From Kiritimatiellia bacterium (GTDB lineage Bacteria; Verrucomicrobiota; Kiritimatiellia; UBA8416; JAIOPI01), in contig JAPKCZ010000122.1 in the NCBI GenBank assembly GCA_028822745.1, positions 1 through 6,442 on the forward strand: a DNA stretch of 6,442 nucleotides, read 5' to 3'. Every line of letters begins with the position of its first letter. Position 1 is the stretch's first letter. This document shows positions 1-5,900 of the stretch, piece after piece. The notes under the pieces were generated by a model, which saw only the letters and a list, made by a program, of their open reading frames with translations, made no database searches and was not told where the DNA came from. The translations under genes and the position numbers were made by a program.

Positions 1-264
1 CCTGTGGTGATTACGGTTTACGCGGATCGCTCCTTCAGTTTCATCATGAAGAGCCCGCCCGCCGCGACGTTGCTTAAGCGCGCCGCTGGATTGGCGAAAG
101 GATCCGGTGTTCCGAACCGTGACAAGGTGGGCACAGTGACCTCGGAACAGATCAAAGAAATTGTTCGCGAAAAAATGGCTGATCTTAACGCCAGTAAAGA
201 AGATGCCGCGGTGCGTATCATTGAGGGCACCGCGCGCAGCATGGGCATCGACGTCGTAGACTAG
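1..264 (+). CDS. rplK: 50S ribosomal protein L11, C-terminal part (5' end outside window)
   Basis: L11 sits at the base of the factor-binding stalk of the 50S subunit; its C-terminal domain binds the GTPase-associated region of 23S rRNA. The frame is open from base 1 (PVVITVYADRSF...) and gives 87 residues before TAG at 262-264. By recall of the E. coli protein (142 residues) these match its last 87 residues without a gap, so about 55 N-terminal residues, including the thiostrepton-contacting proline region, lie upstream. Conserved blocks visible are PVVITVYADRSF, the PPAA segment, GSG.PN.DKVG and the family signature IEGTARSMG near the C terminus. The ATG at 46 and the GTGs at 4 and 7 are internal codons, not starts. 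It is the first gene seen of a ribosomal protein/RNA polymerase operon and is followed by rplA after 79 nt. Nothing unusual is seen. Confidence 0.98.
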   Translation, partial: PVVITVYADRSFSFIMKSPPAATLLKRAAGLAKGSGVPNRDKVGTVTSEQIKEIVREKMADLNASKEDAAVRIIEGTARSMGIDVVD

Positions 265-289
265 TTGGAAAGCATTGGGGAGAGGCGGC

Positions 290-309
290 GCTTGTCAGCG
301 ATGACAAGC
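290..309 (+). promoter_or_regulatory. RNA hairpin in the rplK-rplA spacer, candidate L1 autoregulatory element
   Basis: GCTTGTCA (290-297) and TGACAAGC (302-309) are perfect inverted repeats of 8 bp closed by GCGA (298-301), which fits the GNRA tetraloop rule. No T tract follows, so it is not an intrinsic terminator. Flanking bases could extend the fold: TGGG (276-279) can pair with CCCA (325-328), and GCG (285-287) with CGC (318-320), leaving a purine-rich internal loop (GAGAG opposite GGAA) directly before the rplA ribosome-binding site. L1 is known to repress its own operon by binding an mRNA copy of its 23S site, usually in the rplK leader. A role here is inference; an RNA processing or stability element is equally possible. 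Confidence 0.45.
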
Positions 310-329
310 AAACGTTTCGCGGAACCCAC

Positions 330-334
330 AGGAG
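330..334 (+). promoter_or_regulatory. rplA Shine-Dalgarno
   Basis: AGGAG lies 9 nt before the ATG at 344. It is a strong site, fixes the rplA start, and sits just 3' of the possible CCCA arm of the upstream fold. Confidence 0.85.
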
Positions 335-343
335 AAAGAAAAC

Positions 344-1027
344 ATGGCTAAACATGGAAAACGCTATCTGCAGGCCCTGTCGGCTGCACCGGAAGGCGTT
401 CAGGAACTCGACGTTGCGTTGAGTTTTTTGAAAGCGAATCCGGTTGCGAAGTTCGACGAGACTGTGGATTTGCAATTGCGCATGGGCATTGACCCACGCA
501 AGTCGGAAAACGCGATTCGCGGTTCGGTATCCCTTCCTCACGGAAGTGGACGCACGATGCGTGTGATTGTTTTCGCAACCGGCGCCGCCGCCGATGAAGC
601 TCGTAAAGCAGACGCTGACGAAGTCGGCATGGAAGAGCTGATCGAAAAAGTCAAAGGCGGCTGGACGGATTTCGATGTTGCGATTGCAACACCGGAGGCC
701 ATGAAAGAAGTGCGTAAGCTCGGACGTGTTCTGGGACCGCGTGGACTCATGCCGAATCCGAAAACGGGAACCGTCACGGATGACACGGCGACTGCTGTTG
801 CATTGAGCAAGGCAGGCAAAGTTGATTTTCGAATGGATCGTAACGGCAATATTAGCATTCCCGTTGGCAAGCTGTCCTTTGATGCACAGCACTTGCTCGA
901 AAACACCAATGCGGTTGTGAGCGCTGTCTGGAATGAAAAGCCCGTCTCCGCCAAGGGGATCTACATTAAAAACTACACGGTATCGTCGACCATGGGTGTC
1001 GGACTGCGCGTGAATATTAGTCACTGA
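344..1027 (+). CDS. rplA: 50S ribosomal protein L1
   Basis: L1 binds helices 76-78 of 23S rRNA and forms the mobile stalk that helps release deacylated tRNA from the E site; in many bacteria it is also a translational repressor of the L11-L1 mRNA. The 227-residue product starts MAKHGKRY, typical of the family. Recognisable blocks are the AKFDETVDLQLRMGIDPRKS region (residues about 35-54), LPHGSGR (64-70) and the L1 signature GRVLGPRGLMPNPKTGTVT (127-145), which belongs to domain II. The C-terminal GKVDFRMDRNGNI...AKGIYIKNY...TMGVGLRVN belongs to domain I. The E. coli protein has 234 residues; the shortfall is mainly at the C terminus, which ends NISH just after the conserved GVGLRV strand, so the gene looks complete. 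The start is set by AGGAG 9 nt upstream. rplJ begins only 8 nt past the TGA, which suggests translational coupling. Confidence 0.98.
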   Translation: MAKHGKRYLQALSAAPEGVQELDVALSFLKANPVAKFDETVDLQLRMGIDPRKSENAIRGSVSLPHGSGRTMRVIVFATGAAADEARKADADEVGMEELIEKVKGGWTDFDVAIATPEAMKEVRKLGRVLGPRGLMPNPKTGTVTDDTATAVALSKAGKVDFRMDRNGNISIPVGKLSFDAQHLLENTNAVVSAVWNEKPVSAKGIYIKNYTVSSTMGVGLRVNISH

Positions 1028-1035
1028 GAATTATC

Positions 1036-1551
1036 ATGAGACCAGAAAAAATAGCGATAATTGAAGAGCTACGCACGCATGTAGAAGGCAGCTCCTACAT
1101 CTTCCTTGCAGATTGCAAGGGGATGAACATGGAAGGTATGTCCGAACTGCGCGAGAAACTGAGTGAGACCAGTTCGTCGCTCATGGTTGTGAAGAATTCA
1201 TACCTGGGTAAAGCGACTGCCGAATGTGGCCGCGACAGTCTGTCGACATTGCTCGAAGGACCAACGGCGATGGTCACCGGTACCGGTGATGTCAGCGATG
1301 TTGCTAAAGCGTTGAATAACTTCTCAAAGGAAAACAAAACTCTCGAACTTAAAGGTGGCTGGTTCAGCGATCAGACCCTTTCCGTTGATGATGTAAAAGC
1401 AATTGCCAACATTCCTCCGCGTGAGGTTTTGTACGGGCAACTCGTTGGAACGTTAGTTGCCCCAATGACTCAGGTTGTCGGTGTGATGAACCAGAAACTA
1501 TGCAGCCTGCTCTATGTTATTCAGGCAGCTGCTGATAAAAAAACCCAATAA
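1036..1551 (+). CDS. rplJ: 50S ribosomal protein L10
   Basis: L10 anchors the stalk: its N-terminal domain binds 23S rRNA beside L11 and its long C-terminal helix carries L7/L12 dimers. The 171-residue product (E. coli 165) begins MRPEKIAIIEEL. It shows the N-terminal globular domain (about residues 1-135, with the segment VVKNSYLGKA at 51-60 and the LEGPTAMV motif at 73-80) and a C-terminal helix (about 142-168, PMTQVVGVMNQKL onward) that would receive L7/L12. The start at ATG 1036 has no good Shine-Dalgarno sequence, only a weak GAG 1026-1028, and lies 8 nt after the rplA stop, so initiation probably depends on ribosomes finishing rplA. There is no room between the genes for the classical L10-binding leader. 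A perfect 16-nt palindrome lies inside the gene at 1274-1289. The identification is secure; the lack of a leader is the odd point. Confidence 0.97.
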   Translation: MRPEKIAIIEELRTHVEGSSYIFLADCKGMNMEGMSELREKLSETSSSLMVVKNSYLGKATAECGRDSLSTLLEGPTAMVTGTGDVSDVAKALNNFSKENKTLELKGGWFSDQTLSVDDVKAIANIPPREVLYGQLVGTLVAPMTQVVGVMNQKLCSLLYVIQAAADKKTQ

Positions 1552-1563
1552 TTCGTAATGATG

Positions 1564-1582
1564 GCCTGCGTGTATCGCGGGC
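1564..1582 (+). promoter_or_regulatory. RNA hairpin in the rplJ-rplL spacer
   Basis: GCCTGCG (1564-1570) can pair with CGCGGGC (1576-1582) over 7 bp with one U·G wobble, closed by the 5-nt loop TGTAT. The stem is GC-rich, ends 5 nt before the AGGAG of rplL, and is not followed by T residues, so it is not a terminator. It could be a processing or stabilising element that lets rplL, whose product is needed in several copies per ribosome, be expressed above rplJ. That role is inference. Confidence 0.4.
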
Positions 1583-1587
1583 AAAGT

Positions 1588-1592
1588 AGGAG
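1588..1592 (+). promoter_or_regulatory. rplL Shine-Dalgarno, supports the extended L7/L12 start
   Basis: AGGAG lies 10 nt before ATG 1603. A GTG at 1597 in the same frame is only 4 nt away and would add just two residues. The ATG at 1595 is out of frame and followed at once by TGA. The in-frame ATGs at 1558 and 1561 lie upstream of this site and are unlikely starts, since they would translate through the hairpin and the ribosome-binding site. Confidence 0.75.
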
Positions 1593-1602
1593 ATATGTGA
1601 CC

Positions 1603-2061
1603 ATGGCTGATGCTGAAACCAAGCAAGAGACGGCGGCCCCTGAGGCTGATACAACTTCAAGTAATTCACCTGTTGCAGAAGGCAAGATGGCGGAATTTGT
1701 GGATTGGATCGAAACGATTTCCGTTTTGGAACTGTCCCAACTCGTTAAAGTGCTCGAAGATCGCCTAGGCGTGACTGCTGCTGCACCAATGGCAATGGCT
1801 GCCGCTCCGGCTGCCGGTGGAGGTGCTGGAGAAACGGCTGCTGAAGAACAGACTGAATTCAGCGTTGTTCTGAGCGAAGCCGGCGGACAGAAAATCGCTG
1901 TCATCAAAGAAGTTCGCTCAATCACAGGTCTTGGCCTGAAAGATTCGAAGGAACTCGTTGAGAGCGCTCCTAAGGCCGTCAAAGAAGGCGTGTCCAAGGA
2001 CGAGGCTGCTGAAATCAAGAAGAAGCTCGAAGAGGCCGGTGCCACCGCAGAAATCAAATAG
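1603..2061 (+). CDS. rplL: 50S ribosomal protein L7/L12 with N-terminal extension
   Basis: L7/L12 is the multi-copy acidic stalk protein that recruits and activates the translational GTPases. The 152-residue product has a dimerising, L10-binding N-terminal domain (about residues 30-58, FVDWIETISVLELSQLVK...), an Ala/Gly-rich hinge (about 58-80) and the compact C-terminal domain (about 84-152). That last domain carries KIAVIKEVRSITGLGLKDSK and the VESAPKAVKEGVSKDEA block which contacts factors. Family members usually have 120-130 residues; the excess is a hydrophilic Glu/Thr/Ser/Pro-containing leader of 28 residues before the conserved part. Start choice: ATG 1603 has AGGAG 10 nt upstream. Met29 (ATG 1687) has a weaker AGAAGG 4 nt upstream and would give a normal 124-residue protein, so two forms are conceivable. 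The spacer from rplJ is 51 nt and holds a hairpin. Identification is certain; the exact start is likely but not proven. Confidence 0.95.
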   Translation: MADAETKQETAAPEADTTSSNSPVAEGKMAEFVDWIETISVLELSQLVKVLEDRLGVTAAAPMAMAAAPAAGGGAGETAAEEQTEFSVVLSEAGGQKIAVIKEVRSITGLGLKDSKELVESAPKAVKEGVSKDEAAEIKKKLEEAGATAEIK

Positions 2062-2065
2062 TCGC

Positions 2066-2091
2066 GTTAGCGGAATATTGCGAACTTTTTT
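2066..2091 (+). terminator. Weak terminator-like hairpin plus T6 before rpoB, candidate attenuator
   Basis: GTT (2066-2068) pairs with AAC (2083-2085). After an A·G mismatch (2069/2082), GCGG (2070-2073) pairs with TTGC (2078-2081), including two G·U wobbles, around the loop AATA. Six T residues (2086-2091) follow at once. The stem is too weak for an efficient terminator and rpoB must be read through, so a partial terminator is the most that can be proposed. E. coli has a well-known attenuator at the same place, between rplL and rpoB, that lowers polymerase synthesis relative to ribosomal proteins. The sequence here was judged by eye and may be coincidental. Confidence 0.35.
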
Positions 2092-2105
2092 GATGTCTTG
2101 AACAC

Positions 2106-2110
2106 GAGGT
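2106..2110 (+). promoter_or_regulatory. rpoB Shine-Dalgarno
   Basis: GAGGT lies 5 nt before ATG 2116. It falls inside any reading that would begin at the in-frame TTG 2098, which argues against that upstream start and for MVERNNFGKL as the N terminus. Confidence 0.75.
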
Positions 2111-2115
2111 GCCGG

Positions 2116-5100
2116 ATGGTTGAGAGAAATAACTTTGGGAAACTGAAGGCGGTTATTGAGCCGCCGGATCTGATTACAATTCAGACCCAGTCTTACACGG
2201 AATTTTTGCAAATGGGCAAAGAGTCCGCTGAGCGCGATGTGCTCGGCTTGGAGGCCCTCTTCGCGGAGGTCTTTCCTATCGAGAGTTACGATGGGCGATA
2301 CGTGCTGGACTATGTGAAGTATAAATTGTCAGAGCCCAAATTGGATCGCGTAGAAAGCCTATATGAAGGCCTTACCTACGCGGCCCCGCTTCACGTGAGC
2401 TTCCGCCTGAAAGATGGTGAAGAGGTTCGCGAAGAAGACGTATATATGGGCGAGATCCCGTTAATGACTCCTGATGGCGCTTTCGTCGTCAACGGTGCCG
2501 AGCGTGTCGTTGTGAGTCAGCTTCATCGTTCGCCGGGCATATGTTCCGAGCAAACACTCCATCCGAACGGCACCACGCTGTATTCGATGCGTATCATTCC
2601 GGATCGTGGCTCCTGGATCGAAATTGAGTTCGATACCAATGATCTGATCTGGATCTATATGGACCGTCGTCGTCGTCGCAGAAAGTTTCTTGCTTCGACT
2701 TTCTTGCGCGCTCTCGGGCACGGCACCGACGAAGAGTTGCTCGGGTTGTACTACAGCTTCGAGAAACTTAACGTCACCAAAGCCATCGATGAAGAGGTGC
2801 TCGAAAATCGTGTGCTCAAAGACGATCTGATCGACCTCGATTCCAAGACCGTTCTTGCACGTAAGTACGAGCCGCTCACCGAAACGCTCCTCGAGCAAGT
2901 GCGTGATGCAGGGTTCACGGATGTGGAACTCGTCAACGTCTCGAACGACCAGGGCTTGTTCCTTGCCAGTGTTAAGGCTGATGAAACGCACAACGCAGAC
3001 GATGCATTGCGTGACATTTATCACCGACTCCGTCCAGGTGATCCTGCCACGCCGTCGAACGCACGTCAGCTGATTCGCCGATTGTTTTTTGATCCGAAGC
3101 GCTACGACCTTGGTCGTGTGGGACGGCATAAGATTAATCAGAAGCTTGAGCACGGTGACAAAATCGATAAGGACCTTCGCGTTCTGGATACGGTCGACAT
3201 CGTCGAAGCCGTTCGGCACTTGCTTGCGGTTCGCCGCGGCGAAGAGAATGTCGACGATATCGATCATCTCGGTAGCCGTCGTGTGCGTACCGTTGGTGAG
3301 CTTCTCGAAAACCAGTGCCGCGTTGGACTCTCGCGTACCGAACGCTTAGTGCGTGAACGTATGACGCTTTTCGATCCGGCAAAGGGCGTCCTAACGCCCC
3401 AGAAGCTGGTGAACTCGAAGTCGTTGTCCGCGGTCGTTCAGGATTTCTTCGGCCGAAGTCAGCTCAGTCAGTTCATGGACCAAACCAACCCCTTGTCCTC
3501 ATTAGCGCACAAGCGCCGTTTGAGTGCCCTGGGACCAGGCGGTCTCAGTCGTGAACGTGCAGGCTTTGAAGTGCGTGACGTTCACAGCAGTCACTACGGC
3601 CGAATCTGCCCGATTGAAACACCGGAAGGGCCAAACATTGGTCTGATTTCCTCCCTCGGCATTTATGCACGCATCAACGAATACGGCTTCATTGAAAGTC
3701 CATATTTGAAGGTGGCGAAGGGCAAGGTTAGCGCCAAGGTCGATTACCTTTCGGCCGACAAGGAAGAGAAGTTCGTCATCGCACAGGCTAACGCCAAAGT
3801 TGCAGAGGACGGCTCCTTTATCAATCCGCAAGTGTCTGTTCGTTACCGCGCAGAATTCCTCGAAGTGCCGCGTGAGCGTGTCGACTACATGGATGTGTCT
3901 CCAAAGCAGGTGATTAGTATTGCCGCCGGGTTGATTCCGTTCCTTGAGCACGATGACGCCAACCGAGCACTGATGGGCGCCAACATGATGCGCCAGGCCG
4001 TTCCGTTGCTTGAAACGAATCGGCCCTACGTTGCCACGGGGCTGGAACGCCGCGCGGCGATCGATTCACGTGTCATGGTGACTGCGGATCGTGCTGGTGT
4101 TGCCGCTTATGTATCAGCGGATAAGATCATCGTTACTTCTGACGGTAAAATGCCTGCCAAGCGGGCCGCCGAAGGTAGTTTTGACGAGTATCTACTCCAG
4201 AAGTTCCGTCGCACAAATGCGGGTACCTGTTTCAACCAGAAGCCCATTGTTCGTGTTGGGGAAAAGATTGCCAAAGGCGATGTTCTTGCCGACGGTCCTG
4301 CCACCGATATGGGTGATCTGGCACTGGGCAAAAACTTGCAAGTCGCGTTTATGCCTTGGTCTGGCTACAACTTCGAGGACGCCATTCTTATTAGCGAACG
4401 TATCGTTAAGGAGGACGTCTTTACTTCTATTCATATTCAGGAGTTTGAAGTTGGCGCCCGTGATACCAAGCTCGGTCCGGAAGAGATTACCCGTGACATT
4501 CCCAATGTAGGGGAGGAAGCGCTGGCGAATCTTGGCGCGGACGGTGTGATTCGTGTCGGCGCCGAAGTGCGCCCTGGCGATATTCTTGTCGGCAAGATCA
4601 CGCCGAAGAGCGAAACGGAGCTGGCTCCGGAAGAGCGCCTACTACGTGCCATCTTTGGTGAAAAAGCGGCTGAAGTTCGCGACACCTCGCTTACCGTTCC
4701 TAGTGGAGCCACTGGAATTGTCATGGATGTCAAAGTCACCTCGCATAAAGAAGCGCGGGTACAAGACAACACGTCTGACAAGCGAACACGGGCGAAGGGC
4801 ATCAAAGATGACCACAAGCACCGTCGCCACGACTTGATCGAGGAACTGACGGAAGCACTCAGCAATATTCTGCTTGGTGAAAAAATCCCACTGGATGTCG
4901 TTGATGCGGCAAAGGGTGAGATCCTCATTCCTGCCAATCGCAAGATCACGAAGACGTTGCTGCGTAAAATGGCAGCCGCTGGCGATAGTATTCAGATTGA
5001 GAGCAGCCCGATTCAGATCAAAATCGATGAAATTATCAGCGATTTTGGCCCGAAATTCTCGGAACTCGAAAACAATGAATCGCAAGCGCTGGATCGACTG

Positions 5101-5877
5101 GAGTCAGGCGACGAAGTCGATCAGGGCATTATCAAGCAAGTGCGCGTCTATGTTGCCACGAAGAAGAAACTGTCTGTCGGTGATAAACTGGCTGGCCGTC
5201 ATGGTAACAAAGGGGTGGTGTCTCGTATCATGCCGGAAGGTGAAATGCCATTCCTGCCTGATGGGACGCCCGTCGATATCGTGCTGAACCCGCTTGGGGT
5301 GCCTTCGCGAATGAACCTCGGGCAGGTTTTTGAAACCCATCTGGGCGCGGCCTGCAAAATACTTGGTATGTATGCAGCGACACCGGTCTTCGATGGCATC
5401 AAAGAAACACGCATTGATGAGTATCTCGTAGAAGCAGGGCTTCCTAAAGACGGAAAGAACATTCTGTACGATGGTCGCACTGGAGAACGTTTTGATCAGC
5501 GCATCGTCGTTGGCCAAATTTACATGCTAAAGCTTCACCATTTGGTGACTGACAAAATTCATGCACGTGCGGTCGGACCTTACTCGCTTGTTACGCAGCA
5601 GCCGCTGGGTGGTAAAGCGCAGTTCGGTGGACAGCGCATGGGAGAAATGGAAGTGTGGGCGTTGGAAGCATACGGAGTCGCTTATGCACTGCAGGAATTA
5701 CTGACAGTGAAGAGTGACGATGTTGCGGGACGTACGCGCATTTACGAGTCGATTGTGAAAGGTGAAAACACTCTGGATGCCGGCATGCCGGAATCATTCA
5801 GCGTGTTAATGAACGAACTTCGCGGTCTTTGCCTCGATGTAACGCTCACGGACACTAAGAGTAAACCCACACTGTAA
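2116..5877 (+). CDS. rpoB: DNA-directed RNA polymerase subunit beta
   Basis: β forms one half of the RNA polymerase active-site cleft and binds rifamycins. The 1253-residue product (E. coli 1342) is complete, from the N-terminal NFGKLKAVIEPPDLI to the C-terminal MPESFSVLMNELRGL. Landmarks: an arginine run at 184-189 in the β lobe; LRPGDP near 305; the rifampicin region SQLSQFMDQTNPL, in which D455, H465 and S470 correspond to E. coli D516, H526 and S531; IETPEGPNIGL at 500-510; GYNFEDAI with E754/D755 (E. coli E813/D814); catalytic-centre lysines K1024 and K1032 in KLAGRHGNKG (E. coli K1065/K1073); and GGKAQFGGQRMGEMEVW from 1165. About 60 residues are missing before the rifampicin region relative to E. 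coli, probably in the lobe insertion. A charged segment at about 876-1003 occupies the SI2 (βi9) insertion site. ATG 2116 with GAGGT 5 nt upstream is the start. rpoC follows after 23 nt. Confidence 0.98.
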   Translation: MVERNNFGKLKAVIEPPDLITIQTQSYTEFLQMGKESAERDVLGLEALFAEVFPIESYDGRYVLDYVKYKLSEPKLDRVESLYEGLTYAAPLHVSFRLKDGEEVREEDVYMGEIPLMTPDGAFVVNGAERVVVSQLHRSPGICSEQTLHPNGTTLYSMRIIPDRGSWIEIEFDTNDLIWIYMDRRRRRRKFLASTFLRALGHGTDEELLGLYYSFEKLNVTKAIDEEVLENRVLKDDLIDLDSKTVLARKYEPLTETLLEQVRDAGFTDVELVNVSNDQGLFLASVKADETHNADDALRDIYHRLRPGDPATPSNARQLIRRLFFDPKRYDLGRVGRHKINQKLEHGDKIDKDLRVLDTVDIVEAVRHLLAVRRGEENVDDIDHLGSRRVRTVGELLENQCRVGLSRTERLVRERMTLFDPAKGVLTPQKLVNSKSLSAVVQDFFGRSQLSQFMDQTNPLSSLAHKRRLSALGPGGLSRERAGFEVRDVHSSHYGRICPIETPEGPNIGLISSLGIYARINEYGFIESPYLKVAKGKVSAKVDYLSADKEEKFVIAQANAKVAEDGSFINPQVSVRYRAEFLEVPRERVDYMDVSPKQVISIAAGLIPFLEHDDANRALMGANMMRQAVPLLETNRPYVATGLERRAAIDSRVMVTADRAGVAAYVSADKIIVTSDGKMPAKRAAEGSFDEYLLQKFRRTNAGTCFNQKPIVRVGEKIAKGDVLADGPATDMGDLALGKNLQVAFMPWSGYNFEDAILISERIVKEDVFTSIHIQEFEVGARDTKLGPEEITRDIPNVGEEALANLGADGVIRVGAEVRPGDILVGKITPKSETELAPEERLLRAIFGEKAAEVRDTSLTVPSGATGIVMDVKVTSHKEARVQDNTSDKRTRAKGIKDDHKHRRHDLIEELTEALSNILLGEKIPLDVVDAAKGEILIPANRKITKTLLRKMAAAGDSIQIESSPIQIKIDEIISDFGPKFSELENNESQALDRLESGDEVDQGIIKQVRVYVATKKKLSVGDKLAGRHGNKGVVSRIMPEGEMPFLPDGTPVDIVLNPLGVPSRMNLGQVFETHLGAACKILGMYAATPVFDGIKETRIDEYLVEAGLPKDGKNILYDGRTGERFDQRIVVGQIYMLKLHHLVTDKIHARAVGPYSLVTQQPLGGKAQFGGQRMGEMEVWALEAYGVAYALQELLTVKSDDVAGRTRIYESIVKGENTLDAGMPESFSVLMNELRGLCLDVTLTDTKSKPTL

Positions 5878-5890
5878 TTGCCCATCAGCG

Positions 5891-5894
5891 GGAG
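5891..5894 (+). promoter_or_regulatory. rpoC Shine-Dalgarno, fixes a TTG start
   Basis: GGAG, within GCGGGAGA, lies 6 nt before TTG 5901. No ATG or GTG start is available in this frame between the rpoB stop and the first conserved RpoC residues, so this site is what supports TTG as the initiation codon. Confidence 0.75.
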
Positions 5895-5900
5895 ACAATA

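Noticed and set aside
292..297. TTGTCA as a -35 box for an rplA promoter
   Set aside because: No acceptable -10 element lies 16-18 nt downstream, and the bases are explained by the hairpin stem.
218..1024. Long minus-strand open frame opposite rplA
   Set aside because: It lies antisense to a conserved ribosomal protein gene, has a Cys/His/Arg-rich composition typical of a shadow frame, and resembles no family I know.
1537..1543. A7 run near the end of rplJ as a programmed frameshift site
   Set aside because: It lies within the last few codons, encodes Lys-Lys in frame, and has no downstream element or extended frame that would make a shifted product meaningful.
1558..1602. Upstream ATG ATG as the rplL start (167 residues)
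   Set aside because: The added residues read through the hairpin and the AGGAG site, resemble no L7/L12 N terminus, and the ATGs themselves lack a Shine-Dalgarno sequence.
1521..2057. Minus-strand open frame opposite rplL, rich in Ala and Ser
   Set aside because: It mirrors the Ala-rich, GC-codon composition of rplL on the other strand. No ribosome-binding site or recognisable domain is seen.
2098..2115. TTG 2098 as the rpoB start
   Set aside because: The GAGGT site lies downstream of it at 2106-2110 and is correctly spaced for ATG 2116, whose product begins like other β subunits.
2461..3267. Minus-strand open frame opposite rpoB
   Set aside because: It is a shadow of the β coding frame, with no recognisable domain, and is antisense to the gene throughout.
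4048..4059. 12-nt palindrome CGCCGCGCGGCG in rpoB
   Set aside because: About 1.6 perfect 12-nt palindromes are expected by chance in this length, and it encodes conserved Arg-Arg-Ala-Ala.
5881..5892. Possible hairpin CCC/GGG over the rpoC ribosome-binding site
   Set aside because: Only three base pairs form, too weak to support a regulatory claim.
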